This document shows, piece after piece, positions 46,558-55,245 of a DNA stretch of 64,000 nucleotides. The notes under the pieces were generated by a model. That model was not told the origin of the DNA and ran no database searches. It was given only the letters and a program-made list of their open reading frames with translations. The position numbers and the translations under genes were made by a program. Source of the stretch: an uncultured bacterium (GTDB lineage: Bacteria; Bacteroidota; Bacteroidia; Bacteroidales; Bacteroidaceae); contig CAJMPR010000001.1 in assembly GCA_905215345.1 (NCBI GenBank), forward strand, positions 372,001-436,000, in the 5' to 3' direction. The stretch's first letter is position 1; each line of letters opens with the position of its first letter.

Positions 46558-49407
46558 ATGGCAGAAAATACGTCTATTATTATAAAAGGAGCTCGTGTCA
46601 ATAATCTGAAAAACATTGACGTAGAGATACCTCGCAATAAACTTATAGTTATCACCGGGCTCTCCGGCTCCGGTAAATCTTCACTCGCATTCGATACTCT
46701 CTATGCCGAAGGACAACGGCGTTATGTAGAAAGCCTCAGCAGTTATGCCCGTCAGTTCCTGGGACGTATGAGCAAACCGGAATGTGACTTCATCAAAGGT
46801 ATTCCACCTGCTATCGCCATCGAACAAAAAGTGAGCAGCCGCAATCCGCGTTCCACAGTAGGAACATCCACCGAAATATACGAATATTTACGTTTGCTTT
46901 ATGCACGGGTAGGACGTACCTTCAGTCCCGTTAGCGGACAAGAAGTGAAGAAACATTCCACCGAAGATATCGTAAACTGCATGCTGGAGTATCCGGAAGG
47001 TACACGTTATACCGTTCTTACTCCGATATTGCTTCGTGAAGGCCGCACCTTGAAACAGCAGTTGGAAATAGACATGAAACAAGGGTTCAACCGCCTGGAA
47101 GTAAACGGTGAAATGATACGTATTGATGAATACCAGCCTAAGAACAAGGATACCGTATTCTTGTTGGTCGACCGTATGACGACCGCCAAGGACAAGGACT
47201 CCATCAGCCGGCTGACGGACTCTGCCGAAACCGCCATGTATGAAGGTGACGGTGCTTGCCTGCTGCGCTTTTATCAGCCCGACGGCAGCACCTGTTTGTA
47301 CCGTTTCAGCACCAAGTTCGAAGCAGACGGCATCACCTTTGAAGAACCCAACGATCAGATGTTCTCATTCAACTCCCCTATCGGCGCCTGTCCCGAATGT
47401 GAAGGCTTCGGTCGTGTTATCGGTATTGATGAACATCTGGTAATTCCCAACCGCTCACTCTCCGTTTATGATGGCGCCGTAGTGTGCTGGCGTGGCGACA
47501 AGATGGGCGAATGGAAAGACATGGTAATCCGTGGTGCGGAGAAAGCAGGATTCCCCATTTTTACTCCTTACTATCAGTTGACCAACGAGCAGCGACAAAT
47601 GTTATGGGAAGGTACCCGCTATTTCGAAGGTATCAACGCCTTCTTCAAGATGGTACAGGAAAACCAATACAAGATACAATACCGTGTCATGCTGGCGCGT
47701 TACCGTGGCAAGACGCTTTGTCCCAAGTGTCATGGTACACGATTGAAGCCCGAAGCCGGATACGTAAGAGTAGGCGGACGGAATATTTCCGAATTGGTAG
47801 ACTTACCTATCACCGAACTGAAAATATTCTTCGACAAGCTGGAATTGGACAAACACGATGCCGACATTGCCCGCCGTATATTGATAGAAATAAACAACCG
47901 TATCCGTTTCCTTTTGGACGTAGGGTTGGGATACCTCACTCTGAACCGCCTCAGCAACTCGCTGTCAGGTGGTGAAAGTCAACGCATCAATCTGGCAACT
48001 TCCCTGGGAAGCAGTCTGGTGGGTAGTCTCTACATTTTAGACGAGCCGAGTATTGGACTCCACAGCCGTGATACGGACAAGCTGATACACGTTCTTCGCC
48101 AGTTACAACAACTGGGCAACACCGTGGTAGTGGTGGAGCATGACGAAGAAATTATCCGTGCCGCAGACTACATCATCGACATCGGTCCTAATGCCGGACG
48201 TCTCGGCGGTGAAGTAGTGTATCACGGAGATATGAAGGATATTTGGAGATACAAGGAAACAAGGGAACAAGTCGACAAGAAAGCCACTTCCCTTGTCAAC
48301 TCGTCAACAGAGAACTTGTCAACTGAAAAAAGCTACACTGTGCGATATCTTCTGGGTGAAGAAACAATTCCCATCCCCGAAAGCCGTCGCCCGTGGAACC
48401 AATATATTGAGATTACGGGCGCCAGGGAGAACAATCTGAAAGGCGTGAACGTACGTTTCCCGCTAAATGTAATGACGGTTGTTACCGGTGTATCCGGTTC
48501 GGGTAAAAGTACGTTGGTACGCGACATCTTCTTCCGTGCTCTCAAGCGCGAGCTCGATGAATGTAGCGAACGTCCCGGGGAATTTGCGGCTATCAACGGA
48601 GATCTGCGTAACTTACGCAACGTAGAGTTCGTAGACCAAAACCCCATTGGCAAGTCTTCACGTTCCAACCCTGTGACTTACATCAAGGCTTACGATGAAA
48701 TCCGTAAGTTGTGGGCAGAGCAACCGCTTGCCAAGCAAATGGGGTATACTGCGGGACACTTCAGCTTTAACAGTGAAGGCGGCCGTTGTGAAGAATGTAA
48801 AGGAGAAGGTACCATCACCGTAGAAATGCAATTCATGGCCGACCTCGTATTAGAGTGTGAATCTTGCCACGGCAAGCGTTTCAAGACAGATACTCTGGAA
48901 GTGAAGTTCCACGACACCAATATTTATGACGTACTGGAAATGACTGTCAACCAAGCCGTCGAGTTCTTTACCCAGCATGGACAAAAGAAAATCGTAAGAC
49001 GTCTGCAACCTTTGCAGGATGTCGGGTTGGGCTACATCAAACTCGGTCAGTCTTCTTCCACTCTTTCCGGTGGTGAAAACCAACGTGTAAAACTGGCATA
49101 TTACCTCAGCATGGAAAAGGCCGACCCGACTCTTTTCATATTCGACGAACCGACTACCGGTCTGCACTTCCATGACATACGCAAGTTGCTCGAGGCATTC
49201 GACGCATTGATACGACGTGGGCATTCCATCGTCATCATCGAACACAATCTGGACGTAGTGAAGTGCGCTGACCACGTTATTGACCTCGGTCCTGAGGGAG
49301 GTGATAAGGGCGGTAACATCGTTGCAACCGGTACTCCGGAAGAAGTAGCGGCATGTGCGGCAAGTTATACAGGACAATTTCTTAAAGAGAAGTTACAAGC
49401 AAACTGA
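46558..49407 (+). CDS. uvrA: Excinuclease ABC subunit A
   Basis: DNA-damage recognition ATPase of nucleotide excision repair, working with UvrB. It is 949 residues from MAENTSIIIKGARVNN. Two ABC ATPase modules are visible. Module one has Walker A GLSGSGKSS (Lys40), signature LSGGESQRINLA and Walker B LYILDEPSIGL. Module two has GVSGSGKST (Lys650), LSGGENQRVKLA and LFIFDEPTTGL. Zinc-finger cysteines are present (CPECEGFG, CPKCHGTR, CEECKGEG with CESCHGKR). It has a complete set of motifs and typical length. Single gene, with a strong terminator after it. Confidence 0.96.
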   Translation: MAENTSIIIKGARVNNLKNIDVEIPRNKLIVITGLSGSGKSSLAFDTLYAEGQRRYVESLSSYARQFLGRMSKPECDFIKGIPPAIAIEQKVSSRNPRSTVGTSTEIYEYLRLLYARVGRTFSPVSGQEVKKHSTEDIVNCMLEYPEGTRYTVLTPILLREGRTLKQQLEIDMKQGFNRLEVNGEMIRIDEYQPKNKDTVFLLVDRMTTAKDKDSISRLTDSAETAMYEGDGACLLRFYQPDGSTCLYRFSTKFEADGITFEEPNDQMFSFNSPIGACPECEGFGRVIGIDEHLVIPNRSLSVYDGAVVCWRGDKMGEWKDMVIRGAEKAGFPIFTPYYQLTNEQRQMLWEGTRYFEGINAFFKMVQENQYKIQYRVMLARYRGKTLCPKCHGTRLKPEAGYVRVGGRNISELVDLPITELKIFFDKLELDKHDADIARRILIEINNRIRFLLDVGLGYLTLNRLSNSLSGGESQRINLATSLGSSLVGSLYILDEPSIGLHSRDTDKLIHVLRQLQQLGNTVVVVEHDEEIIRAADYIIDIGPNAGRLGGEVVYHGDMKDIWRYKETREQVDKKATSLVNSSTENLSTEKSYTVRYLLGEETIPIPESRRPWNQYIEITGARENNLKGVNVRFPLNVMTVVTGVSGSGKSTLVRDIFFRALKRELDECSERPGEFAAINGDLRNLRNVEFVDQNPIGKSSRSNPVTYIKAYDEIRKLWAEQPLAKQMGYTAGHFSFNSEGGRCEECKGEGTITVEMQFMADLVLECESCHGKRFKTDTLEVKFHDTNIYDVLEMTVNQAVEFFTQHGQKKIVRRLQPLQDVGLGYIKLGQSSSTLSGGENQRVKLAYYLSMEKADPTLFIFDEPTTGLHFHDIRKLLEAFDALIRRGHSIVIIEHNLDVVKCADHVIDLGPEGGDKGGNIVATGTPEEVAACAASYTGQFLKEKLQAN

Positions 49408-49437
49408 TAACTTACTTTAGTTATAAGGCAAACAAAG

Positions 49438-49487
49438 AAAACCGGCTCGTGGGATGAAAATATTTACCCCACGAGCCGGTTTTTTTC
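49438..49487 (+). terminator. Intrinsic terminator after uvrA
   Basis: AAAACCGGCTCGTGGG pairs with CCCACGAGCCGGTTTT, followed by further T residues. A third partial copy, ATCCCACGAG, follows directly and may allow alternative folding. Confidence 0.92.
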
Positions 49488-49507
49488 ATCCCACGAGACA
49501 AAAAAAA

Positions 49508-49545
49508 TCGTCCCCTAAGACGAATTTATTCATCTTAGGGGACGA
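49508..49545 (-). terminator. Terminator hairpin after the cstA operon
   Basis: TCGTCCCCTAAGA and TCTTAGGGGACGA form a 13-bp stem. It lies 31 bases beyond the stop of the minus-strand outer-membrane protein gene, with an A-run on its left that becomes the U-run of the minus transcript. Confidence 0.85.
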
Positions 49546-49575
49546 AAATCTTTGCTCACTCAGAGCAATATTTCT

Positions 49576-50055
49576 TTAGAAATAGAAACCGAAGCCAACC
49601 TTCAAGCCAAATTCCGAACGGTCTTTATTGATATCCCAGAACACAGCCGGTTCTATCGTCACCGTGCGTGAAAGGAAGAACGCATAACCGGCTTCCATAC
49701 CGAAGCCAAAACGGGTTTTGTCACCGCCATCCCAGTTCCAACGGTTCAAGTTGAGGTCAGCTCCCAAGAACACACCCACTTTATGGATATAATAACGTCC
49801 GCCTACACCCAATGTGTACACATCCGTACCGCCACCTTTCCATTGTGCACCGGCATGTATCAACAACGCTACATTATCCACGAGAAACGCACCGCCTTTA
49901 GCTTCAAGGCCGAAATTGGCTTTATCCGTTTCCGTATTATAGGTAAGGTTTAATCCGGTAATGGAAGTATTCACAAACCATTTTCCTTTCTCAAACTGCG
50001 CATGGGCAGCCATTGTGCCAATAAGCAGGCATACGATTAATGCAAGTCTTTTCAT
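49576..50055 (-). CDS. Small outer-membrane beta-barrel protein
   Basis: Exported protein of 159 residues with signal peptide (MKRLALIVCLLIGTMAAHA-Q). It has alternating strands ending in aromatic residues, Gly-rich turns (YTLGVGGRYYIHKVGVFLGA) and a terminal Phe (KVGFGFYF), typical of small outer-membrane beta-barrels such as OmpW/porin-like families. Function is not evident. It is the last gene of a three-gene minus-strand unit after cstA and a 74-residue membrane protein, 27 bases downstream of the latter. Confidence 0.75.
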   Translation of the reverse strand: MKRLALIVCLLIGTMAAHAQFEKGKWFVNTSITGLNLTYNTETDKANFGLEAKGGAFLVDNVALLIHAGAQWKGGGTDVYTLGVGGRYYIHKVGVFLGADLNLNRWNWDGGDKTRFGFGMEAGYAFFLSRTVTIEPAVFWDINKDRSEFGLKVGFGFYF

Positions 50056-50082
50056 CTTGTTCTTATTTTTGAGTGAATAAAA

Positions 50083-50307
50083 TTACTTTCTTCCTATTCC
50101 ATCTTCCTCACGACGCTTCTGCTGCAACTGCTCCTTCTTACGAAGCACCAACCACAGTACAAGGACAATAATGTACGACACAGCTACGGTAACATACTTT
50201 TCCGTATCACTGATTTCCGTATTGCGCGGCAAGAAATAAGCCGCAGTAGCGGAAACATAAATTAGCAAGGCTACGGTCAATCCGGTAGATTTCTTAAATT
50301 TCTTCAT
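50083..50307 (-). CDS. Small two-helix membrane protein in the cstA operon
   Basis: A 74-residue protein with two transmembrane helices (GLTVALLIYVSATAAYFL and YVTVAVSYIIVLVLWLVL). They are joined by a short acidic loop, and the protein ends in a basic, Gln/Glu-rich tail. The start overlaps the cstA stop by 4 bases (ATGA), so it is translationally coupled to cstA and may be an accessory subunit or regulator of it. I do not recognise a named family. Confidence 0.7.
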   Translation of the reverse strand: MKKFKKSTGLTVALLIYVSATAAYFLPRNTEISDTEKYVTVAVSYIIVLVLWLVLRKKEQLQQKRREEDGIGRK

Positions 50308-51731
50308 CTGTTAAGAGTTTTAGTCTGTTTAGATTTCCAGACGATGAACCACACTAAAGCTATCGCAACACCGGACAACCCGATACCGTAAGCAACCGTA
50401 TGAGACAAGCCGAAGCCCTCGGGTGCAATACAGATATAAGTTGTACAAACACATGTCATGAAAAGAGCGGGTATCAACGTCAAGTAATATTGTTTTTTCG
50501 CGAGCACCAAGTATACCGTGACAGCCCATAAAGTAAAGACTGACAGAGTCTGGTTAGCCCATGCAAAGTAACGCCAGATCATATCGAAACCGTCTTTATC
50601 ACGCAAACTATACAGTAATAATCCGATAGCTACCAGGAACATCGGTACACATATATATAAACGACGACGCATCGTTTTTTGTTCCAATCCAAGAAAATCG
50701 GCTACGATAAGCCGTGCCGAGCGAAAAGCGGTATCTCCGCTGGTAATAGGTGCTGCGATAACTCCCAGAATAGCGAGCACACCGCCTACTGTTCCTAACC
50801 ACTCTTTTGTTATACCATCGACGATAACAGCGGCATTCGTTTCACCCATGCCGTTCTTATGAAAGAAATAAGTAGCGGCGGCAGCCCAGATAAGGGCAAC
50901 AATACCTTCAGTAATCATCGCCCCGTAAAAAACAGGACGCCCATGCCGTTCGCTCGTCATGCAGCGTGCCATCAAAGGACTTTGCGTGGCATGGAAGCCA
51001 CTGATAGCGCCACAGGCAATACTGACAAACATAATAGGGAAAATCGGAAGCTCCGCTGCATTGGGATTAGTATTCTGTAAACCGTCCCATAACTCAGGCA
51101 AAGCAGGATGATGGACATAAAGCATCACAAGAATGCCTACCGCCATGAATAGCAAAGCAACGGCAAAAAGGGGATATATCTTACCGATAATCTTATCTAC
51201 CGGCAATAAAGTTGCAAGGATATAATAGATAAAAACAACAACAATCCAGAAAGTTGCATCCATATAATCAGGGGTTAGCTTCGCCAACAGTCCGGCAGGC
51301 CCGGCAACGAAGACAGCACCTACCAATATCATCAAAATCACTGTAAAGCCGCGCATCACCTGTTTGGTAGTCAATCCGAGATAGCGACCGATAATTTCGG
51401 GAAGGCTCTCACCTCCATAACGCAAGGAAAGCATACCTGCAAAATAATCGTGTACCGCTCCGGCAAAGATACTGCCGAGCACAATCCACAGGTAAGATGC
51501 CGTACCGAACTTAGCTCCCATGATAGCACCAAAAATCGGTCCCAAACCGGCTATGTTGAGAAACTGTATCATAAATATTTTCCAGGTAGGCAGGGGAATA
51601 TAGTCTACTCCGTCAGCTTTCGCAAGTGCGGGAGTTTTACGGTCATCAGGACCAAAGACGCGTTCGATAAAGCGTCCATAGATGAAATAGCCCGCTATCA
51701 ACGCCAGCAGACATAGCGTAAATGTAATCAT
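50304..51731 (-). CDS. cstA: Carbon starvation protein A family transporter
   Basis: Inner-membrane peptide/pyruvate-type transporter of the CstA family. The 475 residues hold many helices and the family's conserved segments (LNIAGLGPIFGAIMGAKFG, HDYFAGMLSLRYGG, SGFHATQSPLMARC, GDTAFRSARLIVADFLG). It is shorter than E. coli CstA (about 700 residues), as is usual for the Bacteroidota form. A near-perfect promoter lies upstream (51757-51789). Substrate in Bacteroides is not known to me; uptake of peptides or pyruvate is the family expectation. Confidence 0.9.
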   Translation of the reverse strand: MITFTLCLLALIAGYFIYGRFIERVFGPDDRKTPALAKADGVDYIPLPTWKIFMIQFLNIAGLGPIFGAIMGAKFGTASYLWIVLGSIFAGAVHDYFAGMLSLRYGGESLPEIIGRYLGLTTKQVMRGFTVILMILVGAVFVAGPAGLLAKLTPDYMDATFWIVVVFIYYILATLLPVDKIIGKIYPLFAVALLFMAVGILVMLYVHHPALPELWDGLQNTNPNAAELPIFPIMFVSIACGAISGFHATQSPLMARCMTSERHGRPVFYGAMITEGIVALIWAAAATYFFHKNGMGETNAAVIVDGITKEWLGTVGGVLAILGVIAAPITSGDTAFRSARLIVADFLGLEQKTMRRRLYICVPMFLVAIGLLLYSLRDKDGFDMIWRYFAWANQTLSVFTLWAVTVYLVLAKKQYYLTLIPALFMTCVCTTYICIAPEGFGLSHTVAYGIGLSGVAIALVWFIVWKSKQTKTLNR

Positions 51732-51756
51732 GGCGTGTTAATGTTTTTAATGTATG

Positions 51757-51789
51757 CAAATGTAACAGTTTCCAAGTAAACTACGCAAA
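51757..51789 (-). promoter_or_regulatory. Consensus promoter of the cstA operon
   Basis: On the minus strand TTTG (51786-51789) and TACATTTG (51757-51764) are separated by 21 bases, matching the Bacteroides consensus. The leader to the ATG at 51731 is about 20 bases. Confidence 0.75.
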
Positions 51790-51842
51790 TTTATCAAGCG
51801 TTTTACTTATCTTCGCCGCAAATTATTGCACTTTCTTGTGCC

Positions 51843-52372
51843 TTGATACAAGAGGAGTACTTTCTTTCGTCTTGATACGAAAGAAAGATACCAAAGAAAG
51901 CATCAAGGCTGCACTTTCGGGGCTACTACGGCGGCATCAGAAGAGGACGGAGCGAAAACTCGCACTTCGTGCTCAAACAAACGCCCCTTAAACCTCTTCT
52001 GATACCACCTGCGCTTACGCCCCTACAGTGAGGCCGGAGGACGCAACACGAACACCGGAGGCAAAACTCCTCAGTCCCCTAAAGGGGAAGGAAGATAGTC
52101 TTGCCTTGAAATGTTTTAAATAAATATAAAGTGAAGTATCCCCCTTCCCCTTCAGGGGACCGAGGGGTACCATCACCGCGCAGCCTCCGAGCATAGTCGC
52201 AGGTGCGTAAGCGTAGGCACTGTCAGGCGCAGTAAAGGGCGTTTGTTTGAGCGAAGCGAGTTTTCGCCCCGTCTGTGTCTGGCAGTGTCGAAGTAGCACC
52301 AGAGACGAAGCCCGTGCCTCTTTCTTTTTGGTACTTTTTCTTTCGGGGCAAGCCGAAAGAAAAAGTACACAC
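51843..52372. repeat. Roughly 500-bp nested palindromic element, gene-free
   Basis: This GC-rich block between cstA and the second GHL10 gene is symmetric about position 52115. Paired parts include 51952-51989 with 52235-52267 (GCGAAAACTCGC...ACAAACGCC) and 52069-52091 with 52143-52165 (CCTCAGTCCCC...GGGGAAGG). Each arm also has internal hairpins: 51861-51886, 51936-51946 with 51993-52003, and 52331-52368, the last a 16-bp perfect stem. Open frames across it are low-complexity translations of the repeat. It has no transposase and no obvious target duplications, so it may be a dispersed non-autonomous repeat of the genome. Confidence 0.75.
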
Positions 52373-52395
52373 GGTAACTTAAAAACAAATAAATT

Positions 52396-53856
52396 ATGAA
52401 ACGCCTATTCTTCATTTTACTATATATAGCGATTCTGCTGCCCCTCACCGCCCAGCAGCCTCCCAAGTACGAAGTGCGTGCCGCTTGGGTTACCGCTGTC
52501 TACGGACTGGACTGGCCCCGTTCTCGCGCCACCTCTCCCGAAGGCATCCGCAAGCAACAGACCGAACTTATCGAAATACTGGACAAGCTGAAAGACGACA
52601 ACTTCAATACCATACTGTTTCAGACCCGCACCCGTGGCGATGTTCTCTATAAATCCGCTATCGAACCCTATAACTCTATCCTGACTGGAAAGACAGGTGG
52701 CGATCCGGGTTACGACCCGCTTGCCTTTGCTGTGGAAGAATGTCATAAACGGGGGATGGAGTGCCACGCCTGGATGGTTACCATTCCGTTAGGAAACCGC
52801 AAGCACGTCGCTGCTTTGGGTAAAGAATCCGTCACCAAACGTAAGCCTGCTATCTGCGTCCCTTACAAAAGCGAATATTTCCTTAATCCGGGGCATCCGC
52901 AAACCAAAGAGTACTTGATGAGCCTTGTCCGTGAAGTCGTAGAACGTTATGACGTGGACGGGGTACACTTCGACTACCTGCGCTATCCCGAACATGCGCT
53001 CCGTTTCCCGGACACTTATGACTATAAGAAATACAGCAAAGGGCGTGACCTCGCTCAATGGCGGCGGGACAACATCACCGAAATCGTGCGTTATATATAT
53101 AAAGGTGTAAAAGAGTTGAAACCCTGGGTAAAAGTAAGTACCTGTCCTGTTGGTAAATACCGTGATACATCCCGTTATTCCTCCCGTGGCTGGAACTCTT
53201 TCCACACTGTTTATCAGGATGTTCAAGGATGGTTGGGTGAAGGTATCCAAGACCAAATCTACCCCATGATGTATTTTCGTGGCAACGGCTTCTATCCGTT
53301 TGCCCTCGACTGGTTGGAACAAAGTAACGGACGGCAGGTTATTCCCGGATTGGGTATCTACTTCCTCGACCCCAGTGAAGGCAACTGGACGATAGACGAG
53401 ATAGAACGTCAGATAAACTTCACCCGTGCTCACGGACTGGCAGGTGAAGGTCATTACCGTGTTAAATATCTGATGGACAACACGCAAGGGCTTTACGATA
53501 TTCTGGAAAATGATTATTATACCGCCCCTGCCCTACAACCTGCTATGCCGTGGGTTGATAATGTTCCCCCTACTGCTCCTCAAAATCCGACGGTTGAAAA
53601 ACAAGACAGCGGTTATTGGAAAATCACCTGGAGGCCCGCTACCGATAATGACAAGCGAAATGCCCCGACCTATGTGATTTATGGTTCCGATACCTATCCC
53701 GTAGATACATCCAACCCGGAAAATATACTGGCACAACGCATACAGGGAACAGAATACATCTACGCCCCCATTCGGCCATGGACTACCTGCAAATACTTTG
53801 CCGTCACTGCCGTAGACCGTTGCGGAAACGAAAGTCAAAAGGCCCCCTGCCGTTAA
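52396..53856 (+). CDS. GHL10-family glycosidase-like exported protein (2)
   Basis: Exported protein of 486 residues with signal peptide (MKRLFFILLYIAILLPLTA-QQ). Its GHL10 TIM-barrel domain contains VRAAWVTAVYGLDWPRS, NTILFQTRTRGDVLYKS, MECHAWMVTIP and VDGVHFDYLRYP. Asp and Glu/His residues are placed as in the paralogue at 42872-44380. A fibronectin-III-like C-terminal domain (YWKITWRPATDND, FAVTAVDRCGNES) follows. The two share the same domain order but only moderate identity, so they probably act on different glycans. It begins 24 bases after the palindromic element and no consensus promoter was found in front of it. Confidence 0.85.
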   Translation: MKRLFFILLYIAILLPLTAQQPPKYEVRAAWVTAVYGLDWPRSRATSPEGIRKQQTELIEILDKLKDDNFNTILFQTRTRGDVLYKSAIEPYNSILTGKTGGDPGYDPLAFAVEECHKRGMECHAWMVTIPLGNRKHVAALGKESVTKRKPAICVPYKSEYFLNPGHPQTKEYLMSLVREVVERYDVDGVHFDYLRYPEHALRFPDTYDYKKYSKGRDLAQWRRDNITEIVRYIYKGVKELKPWVKVSTCPVGKYRDTSRYSSRGWNSFHTVYQDVQGWLGEGIQDQIYPMMYFRGNGFYPFALDWLEQSNGRQVIPGLGIYFLDPSEGNWTIDEIERQINFTRAHGLAGEGHYRVKYLMDNTQGLYDILENDYYTAPALQPAMPWVDNVPPTAPQNPTVEKQDSGYWKITWRPATDNDKRNAPTYVIYGSDTYPVDTSNPENILAQRIQGTEYIYAPIRPWTTCKYFAVTAVDRCGNESQKAPCR

Positions 53857-53898
53857 AAAGGCAGAGGGCGGAAAAAGGACACAAATGAAACACCAGGT

Positions 53899-55062
53899 TC
53901 AGCTCTTAACATAAGCTCTATAGCGACTTTTCGGTGCAATGGGAACTAATGGAAGATAACCGGATACCAGCCGTCCGTTCTCTATCACTAACTGAGCTGC
54001 TTCCATATCCCGGTGATGCTTTTCCTGCAAATCCCCAGTGGAAGGATGGTATTCTATCATAAACCGTCCTACTCTATCAGAAGCCAGAAAGTTCTGACAA
54101 AAACAATGAGCCACAACTCCCATATTCATGCGCAGATTTATTTCGACACAAGGATGAATAAGAAAACGGTCTTTGTCCTTGCACACCATCATATCCACTC
54201 CCAAATAACCTGTATAGTTAAAAGACTGGATAACTAAAATCTCTCGCAATCTTTCTCGTATCCGTTTCAAAGATAACAAAGGGATATATTGTATAATCCA
54301 TTTTTCAAATTCTTCGGCAGAGAGTAATCGGTTGCCCATATAAGCACCGCTACTATTGGTAGAAAATAAAGAGTAGCCCACGAAAGACAACCGTCCGCAG
54401 CCATCGGAATAGAATTCCAGTGCAAAATCTTCCACTTTATTATATACAGGAGAAGCAGCAACAAGCCCTTGTTCACGCAAAACACGTTCGCACCAACCGG
54501 AAATGGAAGGAGTAAAATGACCTTTACACCAATTCAATCCCTTGCCGCTACCCGACCAGGGAGCTTTCAGCACAGAACGTTCGCAACCTTCGACAAACGT
54601 ACGGCAATCGGAGAGGCAGGAGAGATTGAGAGACTCTCCGCAACATTCCTCATAACCAGTAAAAGATTCCAGTACATCCGCCACTTGCTTGCGTGATGCA
54701 CATTCGCGATACCTGTTTAGTGTTTCCGGTGCAGGCAGTTTATCTTCCGCTATCCCTCCCCGCAACAGATACTTCCTGATAACCGGATTCCACCCCCACG
54801 GGATGACTTCAGCTTCCGCATAATCGTGCAGTTCCGGCTCTGTAACCAATCGCACCTCTAACGGAAATAATTGCTGCATCTGCTTCAGAAAACCGGCATT
54901 ATAGGCGGAAGGTGCCAGCACTGCACTTCCCGGCTGTGCATACCACATAGGTAAAAGAGCCAGATCGTGCGCCATCATGCGGGCGGAAGCCGGAGCCATA
55001 TAGTTCTCGTTATTGTCAGCAAGGGCAAGGTCGGCATCAGGATTGAAAAGATATAATTTCAT
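53899..55062 (-). CDS. ATP-grasp-like protein of unknown function
   Basis: Soluble 387-residue protein without signal peptide. It starts with MKLYLFNPDADLALADNNENY, a pattern I know only from Bacteroidota hypothetical proteins. Two features suggest an ATP-grasp fold: SVLKAPWSGSGKGL (about residues 163-176, a glycine-rich nucleotide loop after a Lys) and CVEINLRMNMG near residue 325, resembling the ExNxR metal/ATP motif. That would make it an ATP-dependent ligase, but no substrate can be named. It is divergent from the AAA-ATPase gene, and both have near-consensus promoters in the shared 183-base gap. Confidence 0.6.
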   Translation of the reverse strand: MKLYLFNPDADLALADNNENYMAPASARMMAHDLALLPMWYAQPGSAVLAPSAYNAGFLKQMQQLFPLEVRLVTEPELHDYAEAEVIPWGWNPVIRKYLLRGGIAEDKLPAPETLNRYRECASRKQVADVLESFTGYEECCGESLNLSCLSDCRTFVEGCERSVLKAPWSGSGKGLNWCKGHFTPSISGWCERVLREQGLVAASPVYNKVEDFALEFYSDGCGRLSFVGYSLFSTNSSGAYMGNRLLSAEEFEKWIIQYIPLLSLKRIRERLREILVIQSFNYTGYLGVDMMVCKDKDRFLIHPCVEINLRMNMGVVAHCFCQNFLASDRVGRFMIEYHPSTGDLQEKHHRDMEAAQLVIENGRLVSGYLPLVPIAPKSRYRAYVKS

Positions 55063-55114
55063 AAAACGAAGCGGTAAAGTTTCACAAATAATAGTTCCTT
55101 ATTATTCAATGCTG

Positions 55115-55146
55115 CAAACTTACGGAGAAAAAGAACAGCATACAAA
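55115..55146 (-). promoter_or_regulatory. Promoter of the ATP-grasp-like gene
   Basis: Minus-strand TTTG (55143-55146) and TAAGTTTG (55115-55122), 20 bases apart, match the Bacteroides promoter consensus. Confidence 0.75.
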
Positions 55147-55189
55147 TATATAAAAGTTCACTAAGAAAAAGATATTTTGCTATCTCTAC

Positions 55190-55220
55190 TTTGCAAATCC
55201 ACAAAAAAGATATATATTTG
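55190..55220 (+). promoter_or_regulatory. Promoter of the AAA-ATPase gene
   Basis: TTTG (55190-55193) and TATATTTG (55213-55220), 19 bases apart, match the Bacteroides consensus. The leader to the ATG at 55246 is about 20 bases. Confidence 0.78.
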
Positions 55221-55245
55221 TCGCCCGATAAACCGAATTTAGAGC

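Noticed and set aside
52015..52466. Two overlapping minus-strand frames in the palindromic element
   Set aside because: They are translations of the repeat itself (Pro/Gly/Lys-rich, no domain) and run into the GHL10 gene start on the other strand.
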